Origin: Hydrogenophaga sp. PAMC20947
GTDB lineage: Bacteria; Pseudomonadota; Gammaproteobacteria; Burkholderiales; Burkholderiaceae_C
DNA: 64,000 nt
Reading direction: 5' to 3'
Assembly (NCBI RefSeq): GCF_004795855.1
Contig: NZ_CP039252.1
Location: 3,410,001-3,474,000, forward strand
The translations under genes were made by a program, and so were the position numbers. The notes under the pieces are model-generated. The model was not told the origin of the DNA and did no database searches. It worked only from the letters and a program-made list of their open reading frames with translations. This document shows positions 23,877 to 32,218 of the stretch, in pieces (position 1 is the stretch's first letter; each line of letters starts with the position of its first letter).

Positions 23877-25340
23877 TCAAAGGATCTTGAACGAACCGGG
23901 CTCTGGTGCAATGTCGTGCTGGGTTGTCACGATCGGCTTGCCTGCGTAGTGCTTCTGAATACCGCGGATCCAGTCACGGGCGCGGATGTTGAGTTTGAAG
24001 TTGTCGTCCATGGAACGGCCGCGCGTGATCAGAATGCCCAGGTCGGCACCTTGATAACGGTAGTCGCCCGGTCCCGTGATGCGCATGAAGAAGGCTTCGC
24101 GCTCGTTGTCGATGGCGCGGCGCTCATAGTCAAAGCGCTGGTAGCCCACGGTTCCGTCTTCGGCCATCTTGTAGATGCCGGTGGCAGGGGCATGGGTGAC
24201 TTGATCGATGCGGTCTTCGGTGAACTTGATCACGACTTGTGACCACGAATCAATAAAGAACGGTTGCGCCCAACGGTCGTTGATCTCGCGCACATTCAGA
24301 TCGAATGGCACGCCCGAAAACTCCAGCAGGTGGAACAAGAACAGTGGCGCATCGGCGTAGGCGTAGGCGGTGTGGTTGGTCATGGGGCTGGCGCCGCAGA
24401 TGCGCGGGTTCAGCTCGCCCAGGTAGACCTCGCCATTGTCTTGGTCGATCAGGAAATCAACGTCGAAGTAGCCGCGGTAACCTTCTTGCAGCAACTGGTT
24501 GCCAAAGGCCTCGGCCATGGCGCGGGCCTTCAGGCGCACCTCTTCGGTGAACGCACCCGGGAACACCTCGTTGCCACACCAGCCACCCTTGTAAGGCGTG
24601 AGCTCTTTCGCGCCCACCACTTCGGTCAGCAGCGGGCCCACCAGGGTTCCCGACTTGGTGGCACAGGCCTCCAGCGTCGCACCACGGCAATTGATGCGCT
24701 TCATGATCTTGACCTCAGGGTCGTTGACGATCTCGTCTTTGTGCTTGTTGAAGTCGTCTTGGTTCGCAATGAAAAAGGTCGTGTGGCCAGAGTCGCCGAA
24801 GGCGGACTGGATCACCAGGTCGGTCCCCAGACCGTGCTGCTCGCAGGTCTTCATCAAACCTTCCCAGCTCTCGACCTTTTCCAGCGCATTCGGCACCGAC
24901 TTCACGCCAGCCTTGTTGCCGATGCGAACGGTCTCCATCTTGTTGTCGCAACGCTGGCGCAGCTTGGCCGGCGGGAACCAGATGTCGAGGCCAATGTCCT
25001 TGGCGAGCTCTTCGGTCTTTTCATCGAACATCAGGAAGGTGGCCACCGGGTTACCGCCGCGGCGCTCGATCAGGTCGATGACTTCCTTGTGTTGCAGCAG
25101 GTGGTTGGTGATGTCTTCGATCGACGTGAACTCTTCGTGCGGCGTTTCGGTGGGCACAAATACGTTGGGGTGGCGGCCATCAAAACAGTCGATGTAATTG
25201 ATGTAACGAAACCGGTTGATCCAGCGGTCCATGCCCAACAAGTTGAAGTTGGTCGCGCCTATGAAATAGATCGGCCGCTCGTTGCGGTGGAACATGACTT
25301 TCAGGTCGGCGATGCTGTTGACTTTTTCAATGCGGTTCAT
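23877..25340 (-). CDS. ATP-grasp carboxylate-amine ligase-like protein (biotin-carboxylase-like)
   Basis: 487 residues. The ATP-grasp fold is seen in the middle: a nucleotide-binding part with GLGTDLVIQSAFGDSGHTTF, then DVDFLID (293-299) and the Mg-binding GELNPRICGAS with Glu309 and Asn311. The 130-residue N-terminal part is unlike that of true biotin carboxylase, and there is no biotin carrier nearby, so the generic name biotin carboxylase is doubtful. Ligation of a carboxylate to an amine through an acyl-phosphate is the best general reaction. The ATG overlaps the decarboxylase stop (ATGA), so the two enzymes are made together. Confidence 0.8.
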   Translation of the reverse strand: MNRIEKVNSIADLKVMFHRNERPIYFIGATNFNLLGMDRWINRFRYINYIDCFDGRHPNVFVPTETPHEEFTSIEDITNHLLQHKEVIDLIERRGGNPVATFLMFDEKTEELAKDIGLDIWFPPAKLRQRCDNKMETVRIGNKAGVKSVPNALEKVESWEGLMKTCEQHGLGTDLVIQSAFGDSGHTTFFIANQDDFNKHKDEIVNDPEVKIMKRINCRGATLEACATKSGTLVGPLLTEVVGAKELTPYKGGWCGNEVFPGAFTEEVRLKARAMAEAFGNQLLQEGYRGYFDVDFLIDQDNGEVYLGELNPRICGASPMTNHTAYAYADAPLFLFHLLEFSGVPFDLNVREINDRWAQPFFIDSWSQVVIKFTEDRIDQVTHAPATGIYKMAEDGTVGYQRFDYERRAIDNEREAFFMRITGPGDYRYQGADLGILITRGRSMDDNFKLNIRARDWIRGIQKHYAGKPIVTTQHDIAPEPGSFKIL

Positions 25341-28237
25341 GATTCGATCCTTGTGCTTGTTGTACTGGGTGAAATTTCAGCCTGTTGCTCCGCAGGCGCT
25401 GACACGGTTTGGGAACTGCGTTCCAGGGGAAAAGCTGAGCGGCCCGCTGCTGCCAGCGCTGCCCGCGCGGCGGTGGCCTCACCCACTCGGGCCAAAGCGC
25501 TGGTATTGAAGATGCGAAAGCCCAGCTCAGGGCGGAACCCGTGAATTTCGCGCACATCGAGCGCAGCCATGAATTCCAGAATGGCCGAGCTGATGATCTG
25601 CCCCGGAACCAGGATGGGGAAGCCCGGCGGATAAGGAATCACGAACAAGGCAGAGACCAGCTCACGCCCGGCTTTGATAGCCTTGGCGGCTTCATTCATG
25701 TCGATGTATTCGCAGTTGTCATCGTCGTACGAAAGGAAGAACGCAGTCCGGATGTCGCCATCGCGCGTCTGCGCCGGACCGACCGCACTGCTGACGCGAA
25801 ACGCCGAATGAAAGGCCGAAAAGTTGGGCAGGGGTGGCTGCTCCAGCGTCAGCGAGCGCACGCGCTTGTCGTGGATGCGCTTTTCAATCGCGCTCATGTC
25901 GGCCACACGCTGATCAACATCGCGTGCGATTTTCACCAGCACTTCCAGCAGGTAGGCCACGGCCGATCGGGTGCTGCCAATGTTGGTGATGAAGAGCACC
26001 GTGTTGCGCGAGGTCTTGTTGATCTGGATGCCGTACTTGTCCATCAAGTACTTGTTCTTGAAGGTATCACCATCCACACCGGTGTCACCGATACACAAGG
26101 TGGCGCGCGAGGGGTCCATCGCGAACTCATCGGTCCGCCATGCCATGTCCAGGTTGTTCCAGCCAGTCTCGGCGTTGTAGTAGCTCTCCACCGCCGACTC
26201 GCGGTATTCCAGCGGCACGAGATCGCTCACGCGCAGGAAGCGGAAGTACTTCTTGAGCAACGGGTGGTTGAGCACCTGTTCACGCAAGGTCATCGCGAGC
26301 TCCAGCTGGCGCTGCACCAGCTCGTAACCTTCCAGCTCCACCTGGCGTCGTCCCACGTCGAGCGAGGCCAGGATCTGGTAGTTCGGCGATGTGGACGTGT
26401 GGGTCATGTAGGCCTCGTGGAAGGCTTCTTCGGCCTTGTCCTTGAAGTCTTGGTCCCACACATGGATCATCGACCCCTGGCGCAGCGAGGTCAGTGTTTT
26501 GTGCGTTGAGTGGGTCGCGTAGACCCGCACCCGCGCCACTGCGGGATCGGGCATGAGCCGGGTCTCAAGCAGCTTTTTGTCGTTGTTCCAGTCCTTGGGG
26601 CCAAAGCCGGCCTTGAACTCGGCGTAGCGCCTGGCGTACTCCGGGGTCTGCATGCCCTCGGCCAGTTTTTTGGCGCTGGCCATGCCGGTGCGTTGACGGT
26701 AAATCGGGTGGCAACAGGCAAAGGCAAACCAGGCTTCGTCCCACAGGAACACCAGATCGGGCTTGATGGCCAAGCACTCCATCATCACGCGCTCGACGTC
26801 ATAAACAATGCCGTCAAAAGTGCAGTTGGTCAGCAGCACCAGGCGCACGCGGTTGAGCGTGCCGGCCTTGCGGAACCCCAGCAGCGTTTCCTTGATGTGG
26901 CGGATGGGCACGGCGCCGTACATCGAGTACTCGTCGAGCGGATACGAGTCGAGGTAGGCCACCTGTGCACCGGCGAGCACCAACCCGTAGTGGTGCGACT
27001 TGTGGCAGTTGCGGTCCACCAGCACGATGTCGTCGGGCCGCACCAGCGCCTGCACCACGATTTTGTTGGCGGTGGAGGTGCCGTTGGTGGCGAAGTAGGT
27101 GCGCCGGGCGCCAAAGGCGCGAGCCGCATACTCCTGCGCCAGCTTGAGTGGGCCTATCGGGTCGAGCAATGAATCCAGGCCACCCGAGGTGGCCGAGGTT
27201 TCGGCCATGAACAGGTTGGACCCGTAAAACTGCATCAGGTCACCGATCCAGTTCGAGTTCATGATCGACTTGCCACGCGCCAGTGGCAGCGCGTGGAACA
27301 CCCCCGTGGGTTGTTTGGCGTACTCGCGCAGCGCGTTGAAAAACGGTGTCTTGAAGCGCTCGCCAACGCCCTTCATGATCGAGCTGTACAACTCGGTGTG
27401 GTCTTCCTCGCGGAAGAAAATGCGGTTGAAAATTTCGCCGGCCCGTGCCGCGATCTCTTCCACGTTGACATCTGTCACGAGGTACAGGTCGAGCTCCGGT
27501 CGCAGCTGCGCGATGTGCTTGCCCAGCAATGGGCCCCGCTCGGACTCGGGCAGTTGTTCTACCGTCTCGTCCATGCTGTCGAGGAAACGGCGCAGCGAAT
27601 CGTTGCCGTAGACCGAGCGGAACGGAAATCCGTGGCGAATCACGACGGCTTGCAGGTTGAAGTTGACCAGCGTAGCGATCAGCGCGTCTTCGAAGCTGGG
27701 CACTACCACGATGTCGAACACGAAATCGTCGTCCACGCTGCGCTTGCGCTGCACGCGCCGGCGCAAGGCGTCTTCTTCGCTGGCGCTCATCTCGTCAACG
27801 ATCAGCACCTCGAAGTAAGGGCGGGTGAGTTGCGCCTGGCGTTCGGTATCGGCTTCAATCTGCGAAGGGCCGTCTCCGAGGTCGTCCAGCGCCGCCGTGT
27901 TGTGCCGGTAGGTCTGACCCGCCAGCATGCGGTGGATGCGCCGCGCCGCCTGGTGGGCACGGGCCATTTCCCCGCGCTCGATCCAGGTGCTGAGTTCGCC
28001 AAACACCCGCGCACCCGGGAAGCACCAGTAACTCTCGATCGGCTCCAGCGTTTCGACCACCTTTCGCACCCGCTCGCGGCAGGCATCCCACTCCTTGGCA
28101 TCGCGCGACATATCGGCCAAACGGCCCAGGTCATCGACGAGACCGATCCAGCCATCGGAGCGCATCTCCCAGACACTGCGGTGCCTGCTCATGGAAATGG
28201 CGCCGTCACTGGTGACTTTCTTGGGCTTTCTGGTCAT
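25337..28237 (-). CDS. Orn/Lys/Arg-family PLP decarboxylase, long form
   Basis: 966 residues from MTRKPKKVTSDGA, with a perfect AAGGAG 6 nt before the ATG. The order is: a helical N-terminal extension (~1-135) not seen in the usual ~715-750-residue enzymes, a flavodoxin-like wing domain (~140-270), and the fold I PLP core with HKSHHYGLVLAGAQVAYL, LFLWDEAWFAF and ATHSTHKTLTSLRQGSMIHV, in which Lys580 would hold PLP. A C-terminal domain ends in a Ala/Ser/Thr-rich tail. It should decarboxylate a basic amino acid to an amine; which one cannot be read from the sequence. It overlaps the ATP-grasp gene by 4 nt. Confidence 0.88.
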   Translation of the reverse strand: MTRKPKKVTSDGAISMSRHRSVWEMRSDGWIGLVDDLGRLADMSRDAKEWDACRERVRKVVETLEPIESYWCFPGARVFGELSTWIERGEMARAHQAARRIHRMLAGQTYRHNTAALDDLGDGPSQIEADTERQAQLTRPYFEVLIVDEMSASEEDALRRRVQRKRSVDDDFVFDIVVVPSFEDALIATLVNFNLQAVVIRHGFPFRSVYGNDSLRRFLDSMDETVEQLPESERGPLLGKHIAQLRPELDLYLVTDVNVEEIAARAGEIFNRIFFREEDHTELYSSIMKGVGERFKTPFFNALREYAKQPTGVFHALPLARGKSIMNSNWIGDLMQFYGSNLFMAETSATSGGLDSLLDPIGPLKLAQEYAARAFGARRTYFATNGTSTANKIVVQALVRPDDIVLVDRNCHKSHHYGLVLAGAQVAYLDSYPLDEYSMYGAVPIRHIKETLLGFRKAGTLNRVRLVLLTNCTFDGIVYDVERVMMECLAIKPDLVFLWDEAWFAFACCHPIYRQRTGMASAKKLAEGMQTPEYARRYAEFKAGFGPKDWNNDKKLLETRLMPDPAVARVRVYATHSTHKTLTSLRQGSMIHVWDQDFKDKAEEAFHEAYMTHTSTSPNYQILASLDVGRRQVELEGYELVQRQLELAMTLREQVLNHPLLKKYFRFLRVSDLVPLEYRESAVESYYNAETGWNNLDMAWRTDEFAMDPSRATLCIGDTGVDGDTFKNKYLMDKYGIQINKTSRNTVLFITNIGSTRSAVAYLLEVLVKIARDVDQRVADMSAIEKRIHDKRVRSLTLEQPPLPNFSAFHSAFRVSSAVGPAQTRDGDIRTAFFLSYDDDNCEYIDMNEAAKAIKAGRELVSALFVIPYPPGFPILVPGQIISSAILEFMAALDVREIHGFRPELGFRIFNTSALARVGEATAARAALAAAGRSAFPLERSSQTVSAPAEQQAEISPSTTSTRIES

Positions 28238-28304
28238 GCTTGTCTCCTTCTTGTTTTTTGATTGCACCTGAACGCGGCCTGCCGTGGGGTACGGAAAGGC
28301 GTCT

Positions 28305-29171
28305 TCAGTCGGTCGGCTTGACCAAGGGGCCCAGGGTGTGCAGGTAGCTGTCCACGCCGCTGGCGCGCTGGTAGACGGTGAAGTCGACATCGCGATCCCG
28401 AAAGCCCTTGAGCGGCTGGCCGAGGTTGCTGCGCAAGCCGCGTTCACGTTCGCGCCGCACCTTGGCAAAGTCCACCTCGATGGGAATCACCTCGGCCCCG
28501 GCTCCGGCTTGGTGCAGCACATAACCCGAGGGGTCGATCACGATGGAGCGTCCGGTGCCGGCGTCGCCCGATCCGTTGATGTCAAAGAAATAGACCTGGT
28601 TGGTGGCGGCTGAGGCACGGGCGATCGACAGCTCCACGTCGCGGTCGATGGTGTCGGTCATGGTGGGGTGCAGGATCACTTCAGCGCCCATGGCCACCAG
28701 GGTGCGCGTGGTTTCCGGAAACCACATGTCGTAGCAGATGGACACGCCAAAGCGCCCCACATCAGGCACGTCAAAGACACAGAACTCGCTGCCCGCTTCG
28801 ACATCGTGTTCATAGGGGCGGAACGGGAACATCTTGCGGTACCGGCGAATCACTTCGCCTTGCGGATTGATGACCGGGGTGGTGTTGTAGGTCGCCACCG
28901 AGCCATCGGGGCGTGTGACGCTTTCGAACAAGGACCCTGGAATCATCCACAGACCGGTTTCCTTGGCCATCGCGCAAAGTGCGGCCTCGGTGGGCCCGGG
29001 CAAAGGCTCGGGTTTTTGCTTCGGGCCGTGTGGAGACAATTCCGAGAACATGACCATCTTCACCCAGGGGAAGCGGTGGCGGATGTGGTGCATCCAGTTG
29101 TTCATGCGATCCAGATTGGGCACAAAAGCAGAAACCTGCATTTGCACGCCAGCAATACCAAATGTGCTCAT
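28305..29171 (-). CDS. Carbon-nitrogen hydrolase (nitrilase superfamily)
   Basis: 288 residues from the ATG at 29169-29171, which has GGAG 6 nt upstream; an ATG at 29187-29189 that overlaps the aldehyde dehydrogenase stop (ATGA) is the alternative. The Glu-Lys-Cys triad is Glu44 (MFSELS), Lys113 (YRKMFPF) and Cys146 (SICYDMWFPE). The family hydrolyses amides, nitriles or carbamoyl groups. Its place between aldehyde dehydrogenase and decarboxylase suggests an amide made from an amine intermediate. N-carbamoylputrescine amidase is one option, but no agmatine deiminase is present here. Confidence 0.85.
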   Translation of the reverse strand: MSTFGIAGVQMQVSAFVPNLDRMNNWMHHIRHRFPWVKMVMFSELSPHGPKQKPEPLPGPTEAALCAMAKETGLWMIPGSLFESVTRPDGSVATYNTTPVINPQGEVIRRYRKMFPFRPYEHDVEAGSEFCVFDVPDVGRFGVSICYDMWFPETTRTLVAMGAEVILHPTMTDTIDRDVELSIARASAATNQVYFFDINGSGDAGTGRSIVIDPSGYVLHQAGAGAEVIPIEVDFAKVRRERERGLRSNLGQPLKGFRDRDVDFTVYQRASGVDSYLHTLGPLVKPTD

Positions 29172-29185
29172 GGATGCTCCGTTGC

Positions 29186-30646
29186 TCATTTGTCCAGCCC
29201 TGCCAGACAGATGTATTTGATTTCAAGAAAGTCGTCGAGTCCGTACTTGGACCCTTCGCGGCCCAGGCCTGATTGTTTGACGCCCCCAAAGGGTGCCTCG
29301 GCGGTGGAGATCAGACCGGTGTTGACCCCGACCATGCCGGTCTCCAGGCGCTCGGCCACGCGCATGACGCGGCCCACATCGCGGCTGTAAAAATAGGCGG
29401 CCAGACCAAACTCGGTGGCATTGGCGCGCTCTATGGCTTCGGCTTCGGTGTCGAAGGCAAAGATGGGGGCCAACGGCCCGAAGGTTTCTTCGGTGGCCAC
29501 CAGCATGTCGGCGGTGGCGCCGGACACCACGGTGGGCTCAAAGAATTGCCCACCCAAAGCGTGGCGCTTGCCGCCCGTGAGCACTTTGCCGCCCTTGGCC
29601 AGCGCGTCGGCGATGTGTTGTTCGACTTTGGCCACGGCCTTTTCGTCGATCAACGGGCCCTGGGTCACACCGGCGTCCACGCCAGAGCCCACGTTCAAAC
29701 CCTTGACCTTGGCCACGAGTTTTTCGGTGAAGGCTTTGAGCACCCCACTTTGCACATAAATGCGGTTGGCACAGACGCAGGTCTGTCCAGTGTTGCGGTA
29801 TTTCGAGACCATGACGCCATCAACAGCCGCGTCAAGGTCGGCGTCGTCAAACACGATGAACGGCGCGTTGCCACCCAGTTCGAGCGAGAGCTTCTTGACG
29901 GTGTCTGCGCTCTGACGCATGAGCAGGCGGCCGACCTCAGTGGAGCCGGTGAAGCTGAGCTTTTGCACCAGGGGGTTGCGCGTCATCTCGCCGCCAATTT
30001 TGCTGGCAGAGCCGGTGATCACCGACAGCAAACCTTTGGGCACGCCGGCGCGCTCGGCCAGCACAGCAAAGGCCAACGCCGAATAAGGCGTTTGCGTGGC
30101 GGGCTTGACCACCATGGAGCATCCGGCCGCCAGTGCGGGCCCCGCCTTGCGTGTGAGCATGGCGGTGGGGAAGTTCCAGGGCGTGATGGCGGCCGTGGTG
30201 CCGATGGGCTGTTTGATCGCAATGATGCGGCGATCGCCCATGGGGGCGGGAATGGTGTCGCCGTAGACGCGCCGGGCCTCGTCGGCAAACCACTCGATGA
30301 ACGAAGCCGCGTAACCGATCTCACCCTTGGCCTCAGCCAGCGGCTTGCCCTGCTCGGAGGTCATGATCAAGGCCAGATCGTCGGCATTGGCCAGCATCAG
30401 GTCATTGAGCTTGCGCAACACCACGGCCCGCTCTTTGGCGGACACGTCACGCCAGACACGCTGGGCGACATCGGCGGCCTTGATGGCGCGTTCGGTCTCT
30501 TTGTCACCGCACATCGGCACGGTGCCGAGCACAGCACCCGTGGCCGGATTGGTGACTTCGACGGTGGTCCCGTCGTCTGCGTTGATCCATTCGCCCGCCA
30601 CATAGGCTTGCTGCTGAAAAAGGCTGGCGTCCCGAAGCTTGAGCAT
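29186..30646 (-). CDS. NAD(P)-dependent aldehyde dehydrogenase, succinate/glutarate-semialdehyde type
   Basis: 486 residues from MLKLRDASLFQQQAYVAG. ITPWNFPTAMLTRK, LSFTGSTEVGRLL, LELGGNAPFIVFDDAD (general base Glu) and GNTGQTCVCANR (nucleophile Cys) are the ALDH hallmarks. The overall pattern, including MGDRRIIAIKQPIGTTAA, is that of GabD/DavD enzymes that oxidise succinate or glutarate semialdehyde. It is the first gene of the five-gene operon. DavD is worth considering because davBA-like genes lie at 58980-61492, though 28 kb away. Confidence 0.88.
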   Translation of the reverse strand: MLKLRDASLFQQQAYVAGEWINADDGTTVEVTNPATGAVLGTVPMCGDKETERAIKAADVAQRVWRDVSAKERAVVLRKLNDLMLANADDLALIMTSEQGKPLAEAKGEIGYAASFIEWFADEARRVYGDTIPAPMGDRRIIAIKQPIGTTAAITPWNFPTAMLTRKAGPALAAGCSMVVKPATQTPYSALAFAVLAERAGVPKGLLSVITGSASKIGGEMTRNPLVQKLSFTGSTEVGRLLMRQSADTVKKLSLELGGNAPFIVFDDADLDAAVDGVMVSKYRNTGQTCVCANRIYVQSGVLKAFTEKLVAKVKGLNVGSGVDAGVTQGPLIDEKAVAKVEQHIADALAKGGKVLTGGKRHALGGQFFEPTVVSGATADMLVATEETFGPLAPIFAFDTEAEAIERANATEFGLAAYFYSRDVGRVMRVAERLETGMVGVNTGLISTAEAPFGGVKQSGLGREGSKYGLDDFLEIKYICLAGLDK

Positions 30647-30652
30647 ATGCAC

Positions 30653-31159
30653 TCTCTTGAAGGTCCACAGAACTCTCCTTGTGCAGCGCTGGCCCTCGGC
30701 GGGGTCATCAATCGGTCGTCAGCGGCGTCGGGAAACTCGAGTGGATGGGGTGGAAGGTGTCGAAAACGGATTCATTCTGGGCTCTAAACCCATGATCCGC
30801 GCGACATTGACAAAAGATTTGGGGAGCTGCCCCCTCGTCCAAATTCAGTATGGGACCCCATGGGTTTCTGCACAGGGTCCAATCAGCGGCCGCAAGGAGG
30901 GCCCATTCGATTGCGACGACGCGGGACCTGCAGCGAGCGTCGCTCGCAACGGCGGTGTTTCGGAGCAAACGCTCAACACCGGCGTCGTCCGGGAAGTGCC
31001 ACTATGAGGTCAGGGCTGGGCTCGGCTGGGCGGGCCATCGAGAGCCTGGCGTCGACAATACCCCGGAAGCCGCGAGGGCCATGGCGGGCCGCCCGAAATA
31101 GACGGAAGGGGCTTGGTAGTGCCTGTCTTTGCTGGGGTTTTGTGCCCTTGACCAGCCAC
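30653..31159 (-). other. 507-nt intergenic region with candidate structured RNA
   Basis: No convincing protein gene is present. Within 30913-30992 GACGACGC pairs with GCGTCGTC and encloses two further stems (GCGAGC-GTC-GCTCGC and CGGTGTT/AACACCG), a three-way-junction-like layout. A second hairpin, GGGG-AGCTG-CCCC, lies at 30820-30833. On the minus strand an AAGGAG at 30681-30686 precedes a GTG at 30671-30673 that is out of frame with the dehydrogenase. The region must also hold the promoter of the downstream operon, which I could not place. It might be a small RNA gene, possibly of a known family I cannot identify by eye. Confidence 0.4.
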
Positions 31160-32116
31160 TCAGCGGGAACCCACCAGGTTCCACCCATCGATCAGTGAAT
31201 TCAGCAACCAGTCGTGAGGCGCCTGTTCAATGGGCTCCCCGTGGTTGTAGCCATACGTCACCAGCGCCACCAGGCATCCTGCGGCCCGGGCGGCCAGCGC
31301 ATCGTTCTGCGAGTCCCCCACCATCAAGGTCTGCGCGGGCGCTGTTCCCAGAGCTTCGCAGGTCTTGAGCAAAGGCAAGGGGTCGGGCTTTTTGCGCTCA
31401 AAGCTGTCGCCACCAAACACCCGATCAAAGTACCCGTCCAACCCTTTGGCCTTCAACAAGCCCTGGGCGAACGCCAAGGGCTTGTTGGTAAGGCAGGCCA
31501 TTGGCAACCCCTGGTCACGCCAGGCTTGCAAGCCCTGAACCACCCCCGGGTAGACAGTCGAAAACTGGCCATTGATATCGCGGTAGTGGCGCTGGTAGGC
31601 CTGCCAGGCGGGCTCGAAGAGCACATCGGCGCGGCCCACACACACGCGGCCGTAAGCGGTCACTTCGGGCAACGCCAGCTGGTGGTCCAATACCGCGCGA
31701 ATCAGGTGCTCCGACCCCTTGCCCACGGTGCGCTCGACCAGGGCTCGGGTGACGGGCGGCAAGTCCAGGCCGGCCAGCGAGCGGTTGAGCGCGACCTCAA
31801 AATCGCCGAGGGTGTCGACCATGGTGCCGTCAAGATCCACGACGATGGCCCCCACACTCCACCGCTGCGCGGGTCGCTGCCCCCCAAGGGGGTTGGCCTC
31901 ACCTTGGGGCGGCCCGGCGGTGAGCCCGGCCCCCACGCTCCGCCGCTGCGCGGGTCGCTGCCCCCCAAGGGGGTTGGCCTCACCCTGGGGCGGCCCGGCG
32001 GTGTGCCCGGCCCCCACGCTCTGCCGCTGTGCGGGTCGCTGCCCCCCGAAGGGGTTGGTCTCACCTTGGGGCGGCCCGGCGGTGTGCCCGTTGGCAAGGG
32101 TGTCTGAAAGGGGCAT
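31160..32116 (-). CDS. gph: Phosphoglycolate phosphatase with N-terminal repeats
   Basis: 318 residues from the ATG at 32114-32116. The HAD domain begins at IVVDLDGTMVDTLGDF (nucleophile and acid/base Asp) and has CLTNKPLAF (motif II), RKKPDPLPLL (motif III Lys) and MVGDSQNDALAARAAG (motif IV). It removes phosphate from 2-phosphoglycolate. About 90 residues precede the HAD domain, made of MPLSDTLAN plus three 27-residue repeats (AGPPQG...GGQRPAQR core). A normal Gph starts within ten residues of the DxD motif. No good ribosome binding site is visible; an ATG at 32171-32173 inside the adjacent palindromic element is the alternative. It follows rpe as usual. Confidence 0.93.
   Translation of the reverse strand: MPLSDTLANGHTAGPPQGETNPFGGQRPAQRQSVGAGHTAGPPQGEANPLGGQRPAQRRSVGAGLTAGPPQGEANPLGGQRPAQRWSVGAIVVDLDGTMVDTLGDFEVALNRSLAGLDLPPVTRALVERTVGKGSEHLIRAVLDHQLALPEVTAYGRVCVGRADVLFEPAWQAYQRHYRDINGQFSTVYPGVVQGLQAWRDQGLPMACLTNKPLAFAQGLLKAKGLDGYFDRVFGGDSFERKKPDPLPLLKTCEALGTAPAQTLMVGDSQNDALAARAAGCLVALVTYGYNHGEPIEQAPHDWLLNSLIDGWNLVGSR
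31847..32089 (-). repeat. 3 x 81-bp tandem repeat inside the gph 5' end
   Basis: Units start at 31847, 31928 and 32009 with an exact 81-bp period. Each has a GCCCCCC...GGGG hairpin arm and GCGGCCCGGC, and all are open in the gph frame. The blocks GCCGGGCCGCCCCAAGG and GGGGGGCAGCGACCC are shared with the trpG units, but a one-base shift between them changes the reading frame of the second half. Confidence 0.92.
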
Positions 32117-32149
32117 AAAGCGTTTGCGGAGCGGATGTCTGTTTCGAGG

Positions 32150-32218
32150 ATGCCGTGGAGCCGGCTTTGCCATGCCGCTTGCACCGCCCCAGGGGGTGAT
32201 GCGAAGCGGCGCAGGCGG
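32150..32218 (-). repeat. Dispersed 3' palindromic element, copy after rpe
   Basis: Starts right at the rpe stop: CGCCTGCGCCGCTTCGCATC, CCCCCTGGGG, then ATGGCAAAGCCGGCTCC in the rpe sense. It shares block order with copies after trpG, pgpA and rpoN and separates rpe from gph. Confidence 0.7.

Noticed and set aside
28238..28468. N-terminal extension of the decarboxylase
   Set aside because: It overlaps the C-N hydrolase gene; a perfect ribosome binding site supports the start at 28237.
30900..31110. Known RNA gene (rnpB, 4.5S, tmRNA or 6S) in the 30653-31159 gap
   Set aside because: I looked for the conserved cores of these RNAs and found no convincing match by eye; a weak resemblance to 6S segments was not enough. 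It stays an unassigned candidate.
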